Positions 37,340 through 48,250 are shown, counted from the first letter of the stretch. The stretch: DNA of 64,000 bases from Riptortus pedestris (GCA_019009955.1 CM032228.1:7656501-7720500); one strand, 5' to 3'. Made by a program: numbers and translations. The notes: generated by a model not told the origin, from the letters alone.

Positions 37340-37502
37340 AGTGGGATCTTAGGCGGAAGCGATAACAAATCGAGCCCACTCCCCGGGAAAGTGCCAAGGC
37401 CTCCGCTGCCCCAACCTCACTCGATGGAGCCCGATGAAACGACAGACCTTGAAGAACTTGAACAGTTCGCCAAAACTTTCAAGCAGAGGCGAATTAAATT
37501 GG
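37340..37502 (+). CDS. nub: POU gene exon F (start of POU-specific domain)
   Basis: Acceptor 'atttttcag' ends at 37339 and donor 'gtaagt' starts at 37503. 54 codons plus one base: a Pro-rich stretch (PLPGKVPRPPLPQPHSMEPD) and then the first helix of the POU-specific domain, DLEELEQFAKTFKQRRIKL. The split Gly codon is completed by the next exon. The text EELEQFAKTFKQRRIKLG is the class II POU signature and is essentially identical to Drosophila Nub/Pdm2 as known from the family. Confidence 0.97.
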
Positions 37503-38911
37503 GTAAGTTTTGTTTAACTTCTTCTCATTTACTTATAATTCCATTTTCATAATTTGCCAGGATAGCACTATAAGTTTTCTTAAAAGATTTTGATATCTGT
37601 ATCTCAATCTTAAATTGCATTTTGTTTTTTTTTTCTCCTGCTAGTAACCCTATGAGAAGTTATTTATTTGAGTAAATGTTCCATTGCCACATGGCACATT
37701 ACATGTATGATTGTGTTTAAATACATTTTCACAATATAAATTATTTAATGGGTACCATATAATCAAATATAATAAAAATAGAATAAAATAATAAAAAAGA
37801 TAAAATGAAATTAATAATTGAAAATGAAAAAAAGAAACAAATTAAATAAAGTGAAACTCAACCGATGTTACGGTTTTTCTTCTTTAATTTGCGAGTCTAT
37901 GTATTGTAAATATATTGAATTATATTTTCATTCCTCATAATCTACTTTATATTCTAATGAATTTTTGCTACATCCATATCTATACTTTGATAAACTTTAT
38001 GAGTTCTTTATTAATTACCTTCTTTTAAAATTATTTTCATTATGAAATTTGATCTATTTTCATTAAATGTTGAAAAGTCGGAGAGTATATGTAAAAACGT
38101 TTGTGTTGTCTGAGTGTCGCATACACCTCATGTTGCAAGATTTATCTCTGAATCAGACAATTTTTTTTTTTTTTGAGTTCTTTTCGAACACTTCAAAAAT
38201 ATATAAATAATTTAGTCATGCAATATTTTATATACGACTGAGGCAAGTTTTATTTGCTGGGCAACAAGAATGATATTTTGTCGTCCATCACCAAATAAAA
38301 TCTTGTCCCTGAATTGCTATAAGGCTACCTATGGGATGAAGATTAACATAAAAATTTGCCAAAACCATTATAATCTTGACTCTTCCAAGTTGACTACGAT
38401 ATCAAACAACATGTCATTTAGTTTTTAAATCAATTCAATACCAGTAAAATTAAATTTCCAGAATCAATTCTAGTGTTTTGAATATCATGTTTAAATATTT
38501 TTTTGGCAGGAGACACATTTATTTCTTGGCTTAAGAGATATACCTTATAACCACTCATTATGATGTAGAATAATCAGTTAAATATCTTTTAGCTAAGCAA
38601 AACAAAATTTGAATGTCATTGTCGTATAATATAATAAATTAATAATAAATCTATCATAAAATATTTCAAAAATATAATATATATTTATAAAGGCCTGATG
38701 ATATGCTAAAATTGAACCTCATAATGTTCTATGAAAAATAAGTCGACAAAATAAGATCTTACTAAAAAAACTCCCTTTTATTAATAATACTTTTTATAAA
38801 ATAGCGAAGTATACTTTGTACTAGTTCAAAATTTCCTAGTGTATTCTACAACAAACTTTTATTTAGGGATAAGAGCTCTTATAAAATTATATTTTTTTTT
38901 TTGTTTTTCAG
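37503..38911 (+). other. nub: POU gene intron (1.4 kb)
   Basis: GT-AG intron interrupting the POU-specific domain after its first helix. Plain AT-rich sequence with poly-T runs; no repeat or gene recognised. Confidence 0.75.
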
Positions 38912-39124
38912 GATTCACTCAGGGTGACGTTGGTCTAGCAATGGGAAAACTGTACGGAAATGACTTTTCCCAGACGACAATTTCAAGGTTTGAAGCGTTG
39001 AACTTGTCGTTTAAAAATATGTGCAAGCTAAAACCGCTTTTGCAGAAGTGGCTCCTAGATGCAGACAACTCCTTGAACAACCCTAACTCCCTAAGCAACC
39101 CTATGACGACGCCAGAGACAATAG
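38912..39124 (+). CDS. nub: POU gene exon G (POU-specific domain, helices 2-4)
   Basis: Acceptor 'ttgtttttcag' ends at 38911; donor 'gtaagc' at 39125. Two bases complete Gly, then 70 codons. [20 protein letters not shown] and [20 protein letters not shown] form the DNA-reading helices, which contact the ATGC half of the octamer; [14 protein letters not shown] closes the domain. An Asn/Ser/Pro linker of about 20 residues ([16 protein letters not shown]) leads to the homeodomain. The penultimate helix ends WLLDAD, where most family members have WLxDAD with Asp/Glu/Asn at x. Confidence 0.98.
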
Positions 39125-39328
39125 GTAAGCCATAGTTTCTCTTAATTAAAAAAATTATTTCATCTAAATAAAAAAATAATGCTGAATTTATTATTAATCT
39201 CTGAGAACAGTAAGGGATTTTATATAGTAAATTTCCATTTTAATTAATTTCAAGAAATATTAATGTCATATTTTATGGGATGAGCCACTTACATTATAAC
39301 AAATTCAAATTTCATTTATCAATATTTT

Positions 39329-39552
39329 GGAGTTCAGGTTAGCCATGTGAGTTAAAGCATTGACTCTAATCTCAGATGGTAAACCTAGAGTGGTGAGTTC
39401 GATTTCTGCCTGGGCAATAGGAATTTATTTAGTGACCAACTCATTAAATAAAATCCTTAGTCCCACCCTGGCTAGAAAATGTTGGTAACCTGTAGATAAC
39501 CCATCCCAATTAGACATAGTAGCAAAAATTGGACATTAATAAATAATAATAG
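39329..39552 (+). repeat. tRNA-derived SINE, full length, 9-bp TSD
   Basis: Flanked by CAATATTTT at 39320-39328 and 39553-39561. The head 'ggagttcaggttagccatgt' holds the A-box, the B-box is 'gagttcgatttctgcc', then 'cccaccctggctagaaaatg' and the tail 'attggacattaataaataat'. Confidence 0.9.
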
Positions 39553-39747
39553 CAATATTTTTTTCTACTATTATTGTTTGTACTTTTTAAAAAAAAATTC
39601 AGTTGTTGTAACTTGCCTTCTTCAAATTTGGTTGTATGATCATTTTTCTATTTCATTATTAGCAAATTCCCTAAAAACACCAATTCTCTTCACAATAAAT
39701 AATTATCACACCCTACCCTGAGTAACTCATTGATTTTGAGCCTTAAT

Positions 39748-39913
39748 GTTGATGTTATTTATCCTAGCCAGGTTGGAACTAAGGATTTTATTTAATGTTT
39801 GTCACTAAATGCATTCCCATTACTCAGGTGAGAATCGAACTCACGACTCGGGGTTTACCAAGAGGGATTAAGACTAACGACCTAACTCACATGGCTAAGC
39901 TGGACATGGACCC
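39748..39913 (-). repeat. Short SINE variant with 14-bp TSD
   Basis: TTTTGAGCCTTAAT at 39734-39747 and 39914-39927 flanks 166 bases that match the SINE family on the - strand. The - strand 5' part has 'ttagccatgtgagttaggtc' and 'gagttcgattctcacctg', but the 3' end stops after the 'accTGGCTAGgataa' block. The usual 'ggtaacc-tgtagataacc...gttaataa' tail is absent, so this is a shorter form with a different 3' end. Confidence 0.85.
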
Positions 39914-40165
39914 TTTTGAGCCTTAATACTGTTAATAAATTCGTTGTTCAATAGCAAGCTATCCCTAAATATTTAGTAAGGATTTACTGTTAATATTATT
40001 GCTAAGTTTTCATCACTTAAAATTCTTACTAAGAATTATTATTCTCAGACAGAACTTAAAACAAGAAAATCAATGTTGATTTCTGTACTATAATTAATGA
40101 TTAATTAAAAGATATTTAAAGTAGAAAACCGTGCAAAAAGTAAACTTTTTTTTCTTTATTTGAAG

Positions 40166-40325
40166 GGAGGCGAAGGAAAAAGAGAACATCGATTGAGACA
40201 TCAGTTCGTGTCGCTCTCGAGAAGGCATTCCTCCAGAACCCAAAGCCAACGTCTGAGGAAATATCTCTCCTTGCGGACAGCCTTACCATGGAGAAGGAAG
40301 TAGTCCGAGTCTGGTTCTGCAACAG
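40166..40325 (+). CDS. nub: POU gene exon H (POU homeodomain, main part)
   Basis: Acceptor 'tttctttatttgaag' ends at 40165; donor 'gtaagt' at 40326. Two bases complete Gly, then 52 codons and two bases out. [20 protein letters not shown] is the basic N-terminal arm and helix 1, [19 protein letters not shown] helix 2, and [12 protein letters not shown] begins recognition helix 3 with the POU-invariant RVWFCN (Val47, Cys50 in homeodomain numbering). Cys at position 50 separates POU from other homeodomains. The intron within the recognition helix codon Arg is a shared position in class II POU genes (family knowledge). Confidence 0.98.
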
Positions 40326-41791
40326 GTAAGTAACACATGTCCTAGTATTTGTTCTTTTTCGTAATAAATATTTTAAATTTAATAATTTGAAACTAGGAAA
40401 AGCAATTTTTAAACATAAAACTATAAAAAGTTCTCAAAGGGTGGGGAACCTTGTTTAAATTCTGAGCTCATCTATACAAGTGCTTAGTCCTCCATATTTC
40501 ATGGCATTCCTTTGTTGCTTCCGTGCCATCTTTCAAACTTTATTTAATCCCTCTCGACTACCAATTTGTCCTTTTTAATAACAGATATATTCTATTAGTA
40601 TTTTATTTGGCTTCTTTAAAAAACCACCGCTGCATTCATTACAAAAAATATTGCTTTCTCTCGCTGTATTCAAACAAAAAACTTCCTCCTGTTAATTTAT
40701 TCGCAGACTATTTGAGACTTTGACTGTTGAGTATTTCAAATCTATTGCATACTTATTCCTACTTATTATTACCACTATAAACATTCATTTGGATGTTTGC
40801 ATGGACGTTATGTGAGAATATTCTACTAAACTTTTTGAGTAAATGAAAAAAAAACTTATAATCTCCATTAACACAAAATTTCTAAGGTTCAGACAAATAT
40901 TTTTAAAAGCTTTTCAGTACCATAATCAATATTCCTAAATTTTTCACTGGGGAGGGTGAGTCAATTAAAATGCCTTCTTTTCTTCATGTAGCTATGTTTC
41001 TCACTGGCCAAAAATGCTTCATTTTATCTCAAAAGGCCCCTGAGATTGTGCATTGAAGCTATGAAATGTGACATTAAAATGTAGGAAGAGAAAAGGCATT
41101 TTTATAGAGTGACTGCTGCCATGAAAATTTGAAGAATATTTATTTATGAGCAGTTTTCTCAAATACATTTCACTAAAGTCATGTTATATTTAAATAACTG
41201 TAATATCTCTCAGTGTTTATGAACTGTTTTAAATGCAATTATAAAATATATTAATCTCTTTAGAGGACTACAAAGGCCTCGACTACACTGCCCTACAAAA
41301 CCAAAGCAGAGCACTAGGTATATAGACTATTTTCACTTTAACCAATTATTTTTTACTGTACAAAAGTTATTTGTCTCCTTATGTGTCAAAGACTTATTAC
41401 TGCTTACATGACTAATGTGTTACTGTTTAGAAAATACATTCAATTTCTACCGGCTTTTTAGAGTCCATTAACGCAGGGTCAAGAACCCTCTGTGCCTCCC
41501 ATGTCCATCTGAATTCGCAAAAGCTTGTACGTTGTGAAACAATTATTGGCTACCGTCCTTTTCGTGAAATTCCTCATTCCTTTCATTTGAAGAGACCTCA
41601 TAAACATTTTCACTAAGGTCTCTACAGTGTTCACACCATTGGAAAAGTCTTTCACACTCATATACAAATACAAATATGATCAAAATACAAACATCAAAAT
41701 GATGTTACTTCGTAATAACTTAGTTTCTTGAAACTAACTTTGCTAAAGATACTCTATTAATCACACTTTTAAAATTAGACCACAATAACAT

Positions 41792-42420
41792 TTTAGCAGA
41801 TTTCCCTAAATGCAAACAAGGTATAGAACATTTACTAATGAAGCGATTTTTGAAAAATATCTTCCAATGTCCATCAATCCTATTTATGCCTAGATTGGCG
41901 AGTTCAATTATCGCCTGGGCAAAGGAATTTATTTAGTGATGGAATTCATTAAATAAAATCCTTAGTCCCACCCTGGCTAGAAGTGGGTGGTAACCTGAAG
42001 ATAACCCGTCTCAATTAGCCTTAGTTACAAAAAATAGACATTAATTAATAAATTAAATTATTTATACAAAAAGGGAGGGCTGGGGTGGTTTAGAAAGGGA
42101 ATTTCAAAAATTCTTGATATCTCTGCCCGATAAAAAAATTGTACAGAACCAATCTTATTGTAAATTTAATGTTCTTTACATGTTGTTATTTACATTTTCT
42201 CACTATCTTAAATATTAACCAAGGTATTTGCATTTTTTAGTTTTCGGCCTTCAGTAAACAACCACTCCTTCTCATATCATATTAACAATAAGCTATTATA
42301 TTTTGAAGTACATTATTTGAAGCATAAATACCCAATATCGTTCTCCTAGAACTTTTACGTCTTGAGATAAATGCAAATACGTGACAGACATGGGAAATCT
42401 GCTTAGTTTACACAGCCCCT
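41792..42420 (+). repeat. Foldback-arm copy interrupted by a SINE
   Basis: 5' part 'ttttagcagatttccct' to 'atgtccatcaatcctattta' (41792-41885), then a SINE (41886-42055), then 'gggtggtttagaaaggg'-type arm middle through 'ccttcagtaaacaacc' to 'aatctgcttagtttacacag'. Octamers at 42226-42233 (complement) and 42371-42378. The TA tract and 'ctagcggtcgc' block are lost at the insertion. Confidence 0.82.
41886..42055 (+). repeat. SINE inserted in a foldback arm, 5'-truncated
   Basis: Begins 'cctagattggcgagttcaat' (just before the B-box) and runs 'cccaccctggctagaagtgg' to 'gacattaattaataaa'. It is younger than the arm it interrupts. Confidence 0.85.
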
Positions 42421-42447
42421 TCCCCTCCCCCACCTTTTCTTTTTAAT

Positions 42448-42560
42448 CTCTCTAGCATATGGATTGAATACCACTGAAGGTGTAGCACAGTTATGACAAT
42501 TTTACAATATGTGATTATAAGCTCCTGATTAGTCTGCATAGCATGTCAAATTGCAGGGCT
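42448..42560 (+). repeat. Unclassified repeat, copy 1 (pair with 48150)
   Basis: 'agcacagttatgacaatttt' followed by 'acaatatgtgattataagct' and 'cctgattagtctgca' matches 48150-48250 closely. Also preceded in both by 'atctccctag/atctctctag' and a 'ggat-gaat' word. Family unknown. Confidence 0.65.
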
Positions 42561-42688
42561 TGGGAAATCTGCTTAGACAGACTATTTGGTCAAAATATAT
42601 TAAAGTGTATAATTTGTGAAATGTATTTATTACTATTATTATTATTTATTTTCTAATATATAATGTGTGTGTTGTTGTGTGTTGTTAG

Positions 42689-42827
42689 GAGGCAGAAGGA
42701 GAAGCGTATCAACCCCCCTCCTAGTTCAGCGATGGGTTCGCCTAGTGGAGGTATGTTTGGGAGTCCTCCGCAGCTGGGGGGATCTAGTGGCCCCCTCGCC
42801 CTTGTCACCCCTCCTCGCCCACAGTGA
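42689..42827 (+). CDS. nub: POU gene last exon (end of homeodomain, C-terminal tail)
   Basis: Acceptor 'gtgtgttgttag' ends at 42688. One base completes Arg, then 45 codons: RQKEKRINPPPSSAMGSPSG, GMFGSPPQLGGSSGPLALVT, PPRPQ and TGA at 42825-42827. RQKEKRINPP is the invariant end of the class II POU homeodomain (recognition helix plus nuclear-localising basic cluster). The Gly/Ser/Pro tail resembles that of Nub. An internal 'gtatgt' at 42751 could serve as a donor for another isoform; reading through it gives tail-like sequence, so I take read-through as the main form. Confidence 0.96.
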
Positions 42828-45800
42828 CCCTGGCCTCTTCATCACCCATCTATCCCGCCATGAACAACGCCACCTCTCTCACAATATTCATGGTTATTAT
42901 TGTATAGTGTAAATATATTTTTTTTAAAAAAGAAAATCGTGGCAAAATGAACATTCTCAGATTTAAATCTTTTAATCATAAAAAAAAAAAAACAAGTATG
43001 GAAATATATATATATAGTTTTAACTGTGTTTATAATTATAAATAAATAAATATATATATATATATAAATATACGATATATCGTCACTTATGTCACATTTA
43101 TATATTTGTATTATAAACTATAGAGTACGAATTAGTGATTTGATGGATGCGCTGAATCCAGTATTCTAATAACAAACATTAAATAAGCATAAATTCCTTT
43201 GTGAAATTGCATCGTCCATAGAGTCGATTGATTTGGCAGGAAATATTAAATTGAAAGAGTTGTGCAATTCCCTTTACCGAGATGTATAAAGGCTCCAGAG
43301 AGAGAAGCATGGAGAGAGATGGCTCTCAGTCCAACGTCACAATCCAATTCCTCCTTTGTAAATAACGACGAATTAAACTTCATTAATTTCTGGATATTTT
43401 ATTGAAGATATGAGTTCATGTTTATTTTTTTAACAAATGATGAGAATGTTAGAATATAAATATGGCATTTTTTTAATAATGAAGAGGCCATAGAGTCCTA
43501 GAAGGACCTGGGCCTCTTATCCACACAATTAAATTTCTGCCTCTTTAGCCCTTTTCCATGCTTGTCTTCCTTCAGCCTTTGTTCTATAAAGTTAGATGAT
43601 ATTATTTATGTGCTAGTGTGTATAGGAGCCTGTATAGATAAAACCTATGTGTACAGAATTTAGTTTTAAGTTTTATTTCTGTAAAGAGCCTGTCTTAAAT
43701 GTATATACATATATATATAATCTATATTTATGTACCTTTTATCATTATTTAGATTTTTAAAGTCCCCATTTTTTATTTTAATTCTCGATGTAGATAAAGA
43801 CCCAAATCCTTTTACGTAGGTGTCTGGAACGGCAAAAAGTAAAAATAACAAGACATCAACCGAGTACCCTTTTAATTATTGCTCTCTTTACGTTTCATGT
43901 TTCTCAGTGCCTCTTCACGAGTAACAATGCCCTAGCTACTAGATATATTTCTTTACCACTAGAAAATTAGAAATTTTGCAGTTGAAAATATAATCTTTAT
44001 CTCGATAACTCATTTATACTTTGGCTTGCTTCGGTAATGTTAGGTTTTCTTTTACGTTTAAGTCGATGATAAAGAAATTTTTAAAATCAATAAACCCACA
44101 TTTAGATGTTTTTAGACACTTCCAAGTTTTCAAAAAGTTAGTTTAATCTTGAATGTCCTCTAATTGTTCGAAGGGTGTAATGAGTCATACATTACTTGGG
44201 CTGAGCCATTATTGTCTTTTGTATTAGATATTGATTATCTAGTATTGTGGGATTAGAGTGATTTTAGCTCATTATAATCATGTAAATGCATTCAAATTTC
44301 TTAGCTTGAAGTATACCTTCATCTGATTATTGCATTTAAGCAGATCATGATTTGTTTTTTGTGTTAACTCTTGACCCTTTTTCTGAGGAACACTCGCACA
44401 ATTCTTCTGTCAAAATATTCAGTGCATTTTAATGAATGTATCATTGAAGGAATAATTTGTAATTTCAATTTATACTTCAAGCTAAGAAACTTTAACTTTA
44501 GCTAAAAGCAATAGTCAGCAATCGGCTGATATAATGTATGACTCATTAATTTAGAATTACAAGATGTTAATTAAAATATTTGTTGAGGAATGATTCTGTT
44601 TGCTAGACATTGACTTCATTGCTTAGGGATTACAAATGTACAGATGTAATGTATATGTCTATCTCTACCCGATTACAAAACTATGTTTAATGTTCTTTTC
44701 CGAATTGCCATATTCGCTTGTAACTGGTTCACATCTCTAATATCTCTTGAAATATGAATTAAGAATCTGCTTGTGAAAATTGTAAGCAAAAGCTCCGAGA
44801 GCAAGCCAATGTAAATGACAGGATTTGATTGTCCTTAGCAATGATGTAATAATCTAAACAATCCCAATGTAATATACCATCAATTTTATTTTCAACTGAC
44901 AGGAGGAAAATTTAAATTTTCTTCTACCCAGTGAGAAAATGTATCATTTTTTTCATCATTTTTAAAATCACAGATTATAATGAGTGTGCTTGTAGTTTGA
45001 AGTTGGCCAACATGAAACATTTAGAGAGAGAGAGAGCAAATAGTTGGAATAGCATGATAAAGATTATTCTGACTCTCTGCCGCTCCAGCAACCTATTTTA
45101 ATTCTTGCCTAACGAATCCTTTAGTTTTACATTCTATATTAATTGTTGATATTTAAAATCCCTTTTATTTTTATTGTTTAATGTCCTTTCTTCTTTTAAT
45201 GGATGTAAAATTTGGTGTTAATCACATACAAATTTTGAAAAGAAAAAAAAAAATGTTAATTTACCTTCATCGGATTGGTTTGTAAAACTAAAGCAGAATA
45301 TTTTATTTTTCCAAACCGACTATTGAAGTTTCGAATGTATTTTTGATTAGTATTTTAAGAATCCGAAATGGCTATTATAAAATTAATAATTATATGGCTC
45401 CACTTTTAAAACAGGAAGTAATAAGAATGCTAAAAAAATAAAATCATGACATATAAAATGATCTCAAAGTACTAAGGAGAAGCAGATAGACATAAATAAG
45501 TCTTCCAAAATGTTCGATGTTCAGTTCAACTTTAAAGTTCCTAATGGAGTATTAATGGAACAGTTTTAACTGAATATTTTAGAAGTTATGTATACAGAAA
45601 TGTTAAATTAAGAAGAGAAAAATACTGTGTGAGAGAGAAGCATACTATAAAGTGAGGACCAACGACAAAAGAGTTCCTATTTGCTTGCTTAGGGCAAACT
45701 TTTTTTTTTTTAGATTTTTAAATTAGTTAATTTATTTTATGTTCGCTTTAATTCTGTGTTCATCTTTTTTTTTTTTATTTATTGACAAGGCAGGGTCACA

Positions 45801-46217
45801 AAATAAGTTATAATTTTGTTTATATTAATGTTTTTATGGCGATAATACTAATCCTTAATTAAAGTTATGTTTTTTTTAAAAGACACTTAATTTTTTTGTA
45901 TTTATTTGTTCCTTTCCTTTATTTCTTTTCCATTATTATTATTTACTTTTAAATTTTATTTTGCTATATGATTTGCTTCATAAAGAAAGGGCATCAGTAT
46001 AATTGAATCAATATTATTTCAAAAACTAAGAAGAAAACCAAATCTGAACTTTAATAGCTGAATTTGATAATTCCCAAAATTGTAAAATATTTTTAACTTG
46101 TTGGAGGTTTCAGTTCAGAGCAAAATGGATCTTTAAATGTGGCATTCTACATAAGTCAAAAGTGAGTTTAGATCAGGATTTCTAAATCTTGCCAAATTGA
46201 ATTCAGTTGCTATAAGA
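42828..46217 (+). other. nub: POU gene 3' UTR and downstream region
   Basis: No coding frame. Several AATAAA-type words (for example near 43040-43050 and 43170) could end the transcript; I cannot choose one. 44178-44548 contains two nested inverted-repeat pairs (separate entries). The AT-rich, A/T-run sequence up to about 46200 is compatible with a long 3' UTR. Confidence 0.45.
44178..44548. repeat. Nested inverted repeats downstream of the POU stop codon
   Basis: Outer pair: TAATGAGTCATACATTA (44178-44194) and its exact complement (44532-44548), 17 of 17. Inner pair: TTTCTTAGCTTGAAGTATA (44297-44315) and its exact complement (44471-44489), 19 of 19. Both pairs nest correctly, so an RNA from here could fold into one long branched hairpin. 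May be a structured 3' UTR element or a decayed hairpin transposon. Confidence 0.7.
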
Positions 46218-46224
46218 GTTAGGA

Positions 46225-46444
46225 TCTTATTATATTTTTAATAACATACACTTTGTGCTTCTAAGGCTAATTGGGACGGGTTATCTCCCTTCTCTAGCCA
46301 CAGTGGGACTAAGGATTTTATCTAATTAGTTTATCAGTAAATAAATTCCTAATAAATAAATATTGAGAATTGAAGGCACAAATCTAGGTTTACCAAGTGA
46401 GGTTAAGACCAACGTTTTAACTCACAATGGCTAACCTGAGCCCC
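46225..46444 (-). repeat. tRNA-derived SINE, nearly full length
   Basis: Flanked by GTTAGGA at 46218-46224 and 46445-46451, a probable short TSD. The - strand begins 'ggggctcaggttagccattg' and ends near 'cttagaagcacaaagtg'; the middle has 'cccactgtggctagagaa'. Confidence 0.82.
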
Positions 46445-47399
46445 GTTAGGAACTTGTTGATTCAAACATGGTTCCCATTCCTAGATCAGGAAGGAGGAGT
46501 GTTTATATCAACCTGATATCAAGACTACATTTCTACATCTCCTCTGTAGACTTCTAAGCACAGTTTCCCTGAAGTAGCTCCTCAATTCTGTTCTCATGGG
46601 AGTACCTAGAAATGTCACACCATAGTCTCAGGTGCAGAACTCTAGAGGTGTGTTTCTTAACACTTGCCTTTCGTTCCAAGCAAGACCAAATTCTCATCAG
46701 AGTGTGATAATCTTTGTGATCTATGGCACAAAAATATTATTTATAACTTTCAGGTAGTTGGGAAGATCAATAAAAGAAATGGAATTAATATATTCAAAAC
46801 ATCACCAGGAACTTTTTAGTTTAAAATATCACCTATTCAAGATCAAATCCTCACTATGAAAATAGCATAGGTTTGATATCTCAAGAAGTATAATTGTCAT
46901 ATACTACATGGTTTTTAAAGTCATTTACCTTTCATTTACATACGTTTATCCCATTTGCAAAAATAAATAAAAGCTGACCAGTGAGAGGAGCCTCTAGTTC
47001 AGATTTAGGACGAGCAGTTGAGAGTCGTTTGTAAAGAAAGACTTTTAAATTACTTTATACTAGTTGATAGGAAACAAAATTTTACACTTAAAGGTGATCA
47101 CAGTAAGGCTAAGAAGGAAGCGAGACGTCTTCTGAGATTTAAGCTGATGCGTTTATCGGGTAAAAGTATAATCATTATGATCTAAACCATTTGGTTCTTT
47201 CATAAACTGTTATTTTCAAAATGTAATGGATGAGTTAAAACTACTTGAATTAGTTTGTAGCATTTTCTCATAGATGGCACTACTAGTGGAAATTCCAATT
47301 AATGGTCTGACTCCTCCTAAGTGTAATCTAACTGTCATTGGACTTTATTTTTAAATAACTAATCATTTCACTTTATCAAATATGTCTAATTACATATCA

Positions 47400-47655
47400 G
47401 ATAAAGCGTTTTTCTGTGGAGTTCTTCTTCATTACTTTAACATGAAGAAAAGAACTGCTGAAGTCCATAGAATTTTAGTGGATATTTACGGAGAGCAACT
47501 GTGCCTGAACTGGTTTAGTCAGTTTGAAAGTGGTGATTTTAAGCTGGTAGACAAGGAATGACTTGGGAAGCCAAGAAAATTCAAAGATGAAGAATTAGAG
47601 TCACTGCTCAAATATCCAAATGCTTCTATCACTGAACAATATATTTAAAACCGTT
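47400..47655 (+). pseudogene. mariner-type transposase N-terminal relic
   Basis: One frame reads GVLLHYFNMKKRTAEVHRIL, then VDIYGEQLCLNWFSQFESGD, FKLVDKE, a stop, and LGKPRKFKDEELESLLKYPN. This is the N-terminal helix-turn-helix region of mariner transposases, whose hallmark is NW/RWF-x2-F-x-SGDF-x-LxD-x2-RSGRP. The hallmark's basic RSGRP is degraded and an in-frame stop is present. The catalytic DD34D part is absent. Dead fragment, about 85 codons. Confidence 0.75.
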
Positions 47656-47706
47656 TTCGTAAAAGATAACCTCAATTTTTTTAATACAAATTCACTGGGA
47701 ATTAAT

Positions 47707-48030
47707 TCAAACACCCAATACTAAACCAAAATCAATAAGAAGTTCGGTTTCTCCAAAAAATAACTTTTTAGTCATTGCTCTTTCCCTGTGCCCAATAATA
47801 ACAAATACATTTTTGGTGAAATCATTGAGTGTTGAGATATACCCAAGAAGCTTGACCGTCCTTTTCTCTATGGCCTTAATAAGACTTTCCATTATAATAT
47901 TTAAAATTTCCATGCTGAATTCCATTGGAGTACAATATTTCAGTTGATTCTGGGCCAAATCCACACTTCCATTACTTCTAATTAAATGCATTCTCTCTTG
48001 GGAAGAGTCCAACTTTCACTTCCATGAAGC
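47707..48030 (-). pseudogene. LINE reverse transcriptase C-terminal relic
   Basis: The - strand frame has ESLIKAIEKRTVKLLGYIST then LNDFTKNVFVIIGHRER, matching the R-x-LxYLGHI-x-RHN block after the LINE polymerase domain. In the adjoining frame HGSESWTLPKREC and LEVMEVWI match the upstream 'YG-SE-TWTL-K-R...EMW' block, separated by a frameshift. It appears to be the same kind of element as the relic at 18940-20116. No polymerase core remains. Confidence 0.7.
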
Positions 48031-48149
48031 AGTAAAAAAACATATTTTTTTTTTTTTTGTGGGAAAAATACAGTCAATCATAATAAATAACATAGCTGAT
48101 ATACAGATCAGCTGATGTCTAAAAGACTTCTTAGTTTCTTTTTAATCAA

Positions 48150-48250
48150 ACTGTGATCTCCCTAGTAGATGGATCGAATGGAACCAAAGATGGTAGTACA
48201 GTTATGACAATTTTACAATCTGTGACTATAAACTCCTGAAAAGTCTCCAA
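48150..48250 (+). repeat. Unclassified repeat, copy 2 (pair with 42448)
   Basis: Contains 'agtacagttatgacaatttt' and 'acaatctgtgactataaact', nearly the same as 42490-42540. Confidence 0.65.

Larger units (their letters stand above)
39125..40165 (+). other. nub: POU gene intron (1.0 kb) with two SINEs
   Basis: Contains a forward SINE (39329-39552) and an inverted SINE (39748-39913), both with target-site duplications. The remainder is AT-rich. Confidence 0.8.
40326..42688 (+). other. nub: POU gene intron (2.4 kb)
   Basis: GT-AG intron with a foldback arm (41792-42420) interrupted by a SINE, followed by a 113-bp repeat shared with 48150. Frames at 40523-40723 and 41479-41673 have no support. 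Confidence 0.75.
22780..42827 (+). other. nub: nubbin/pdm2-type POU gene, overall structure (3' nine exons)
   Basis: Nine coding exons join into 2 + 1170 bases, giving 389 residues and a TGA stop with all splice phases agreeing; every intron has GT...AG borders. Order in the protein: Ser/Pro/acidic linker (1-86), Gln/His-rich segment with an eight-glutamine run (87-144), Pro-rich linker (145-200), POU-specific domain (about 201-271), Asn/Ser/Pro linker (272-291), POU homeodomain (about 292-351), Gly/Ser/Pro tail. The domain text is closest to class II POU proteins (Drosophila Nubbin and Pdm2, vertebrate Oct-1/Oct-2), which are nuclear factors binding the octamer ATGCAAAT; in insects they act in appendage, neuroblast and gut development. 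Choosing nub over pdm2 is a judgement; many non-dipteran insects have a single orthologue. The 5' exon(s) with the initiator Met are missing. Introns are loaded with foldback arms and SINEs. Confidence 0.9.

Noticed and set aside
42667..42912. 81-residue frame starting MCCCVLLGG
   Set aside because: Overlaps the last POU exon in the wrong frame and starts within the intron's polypyrimidine tract.
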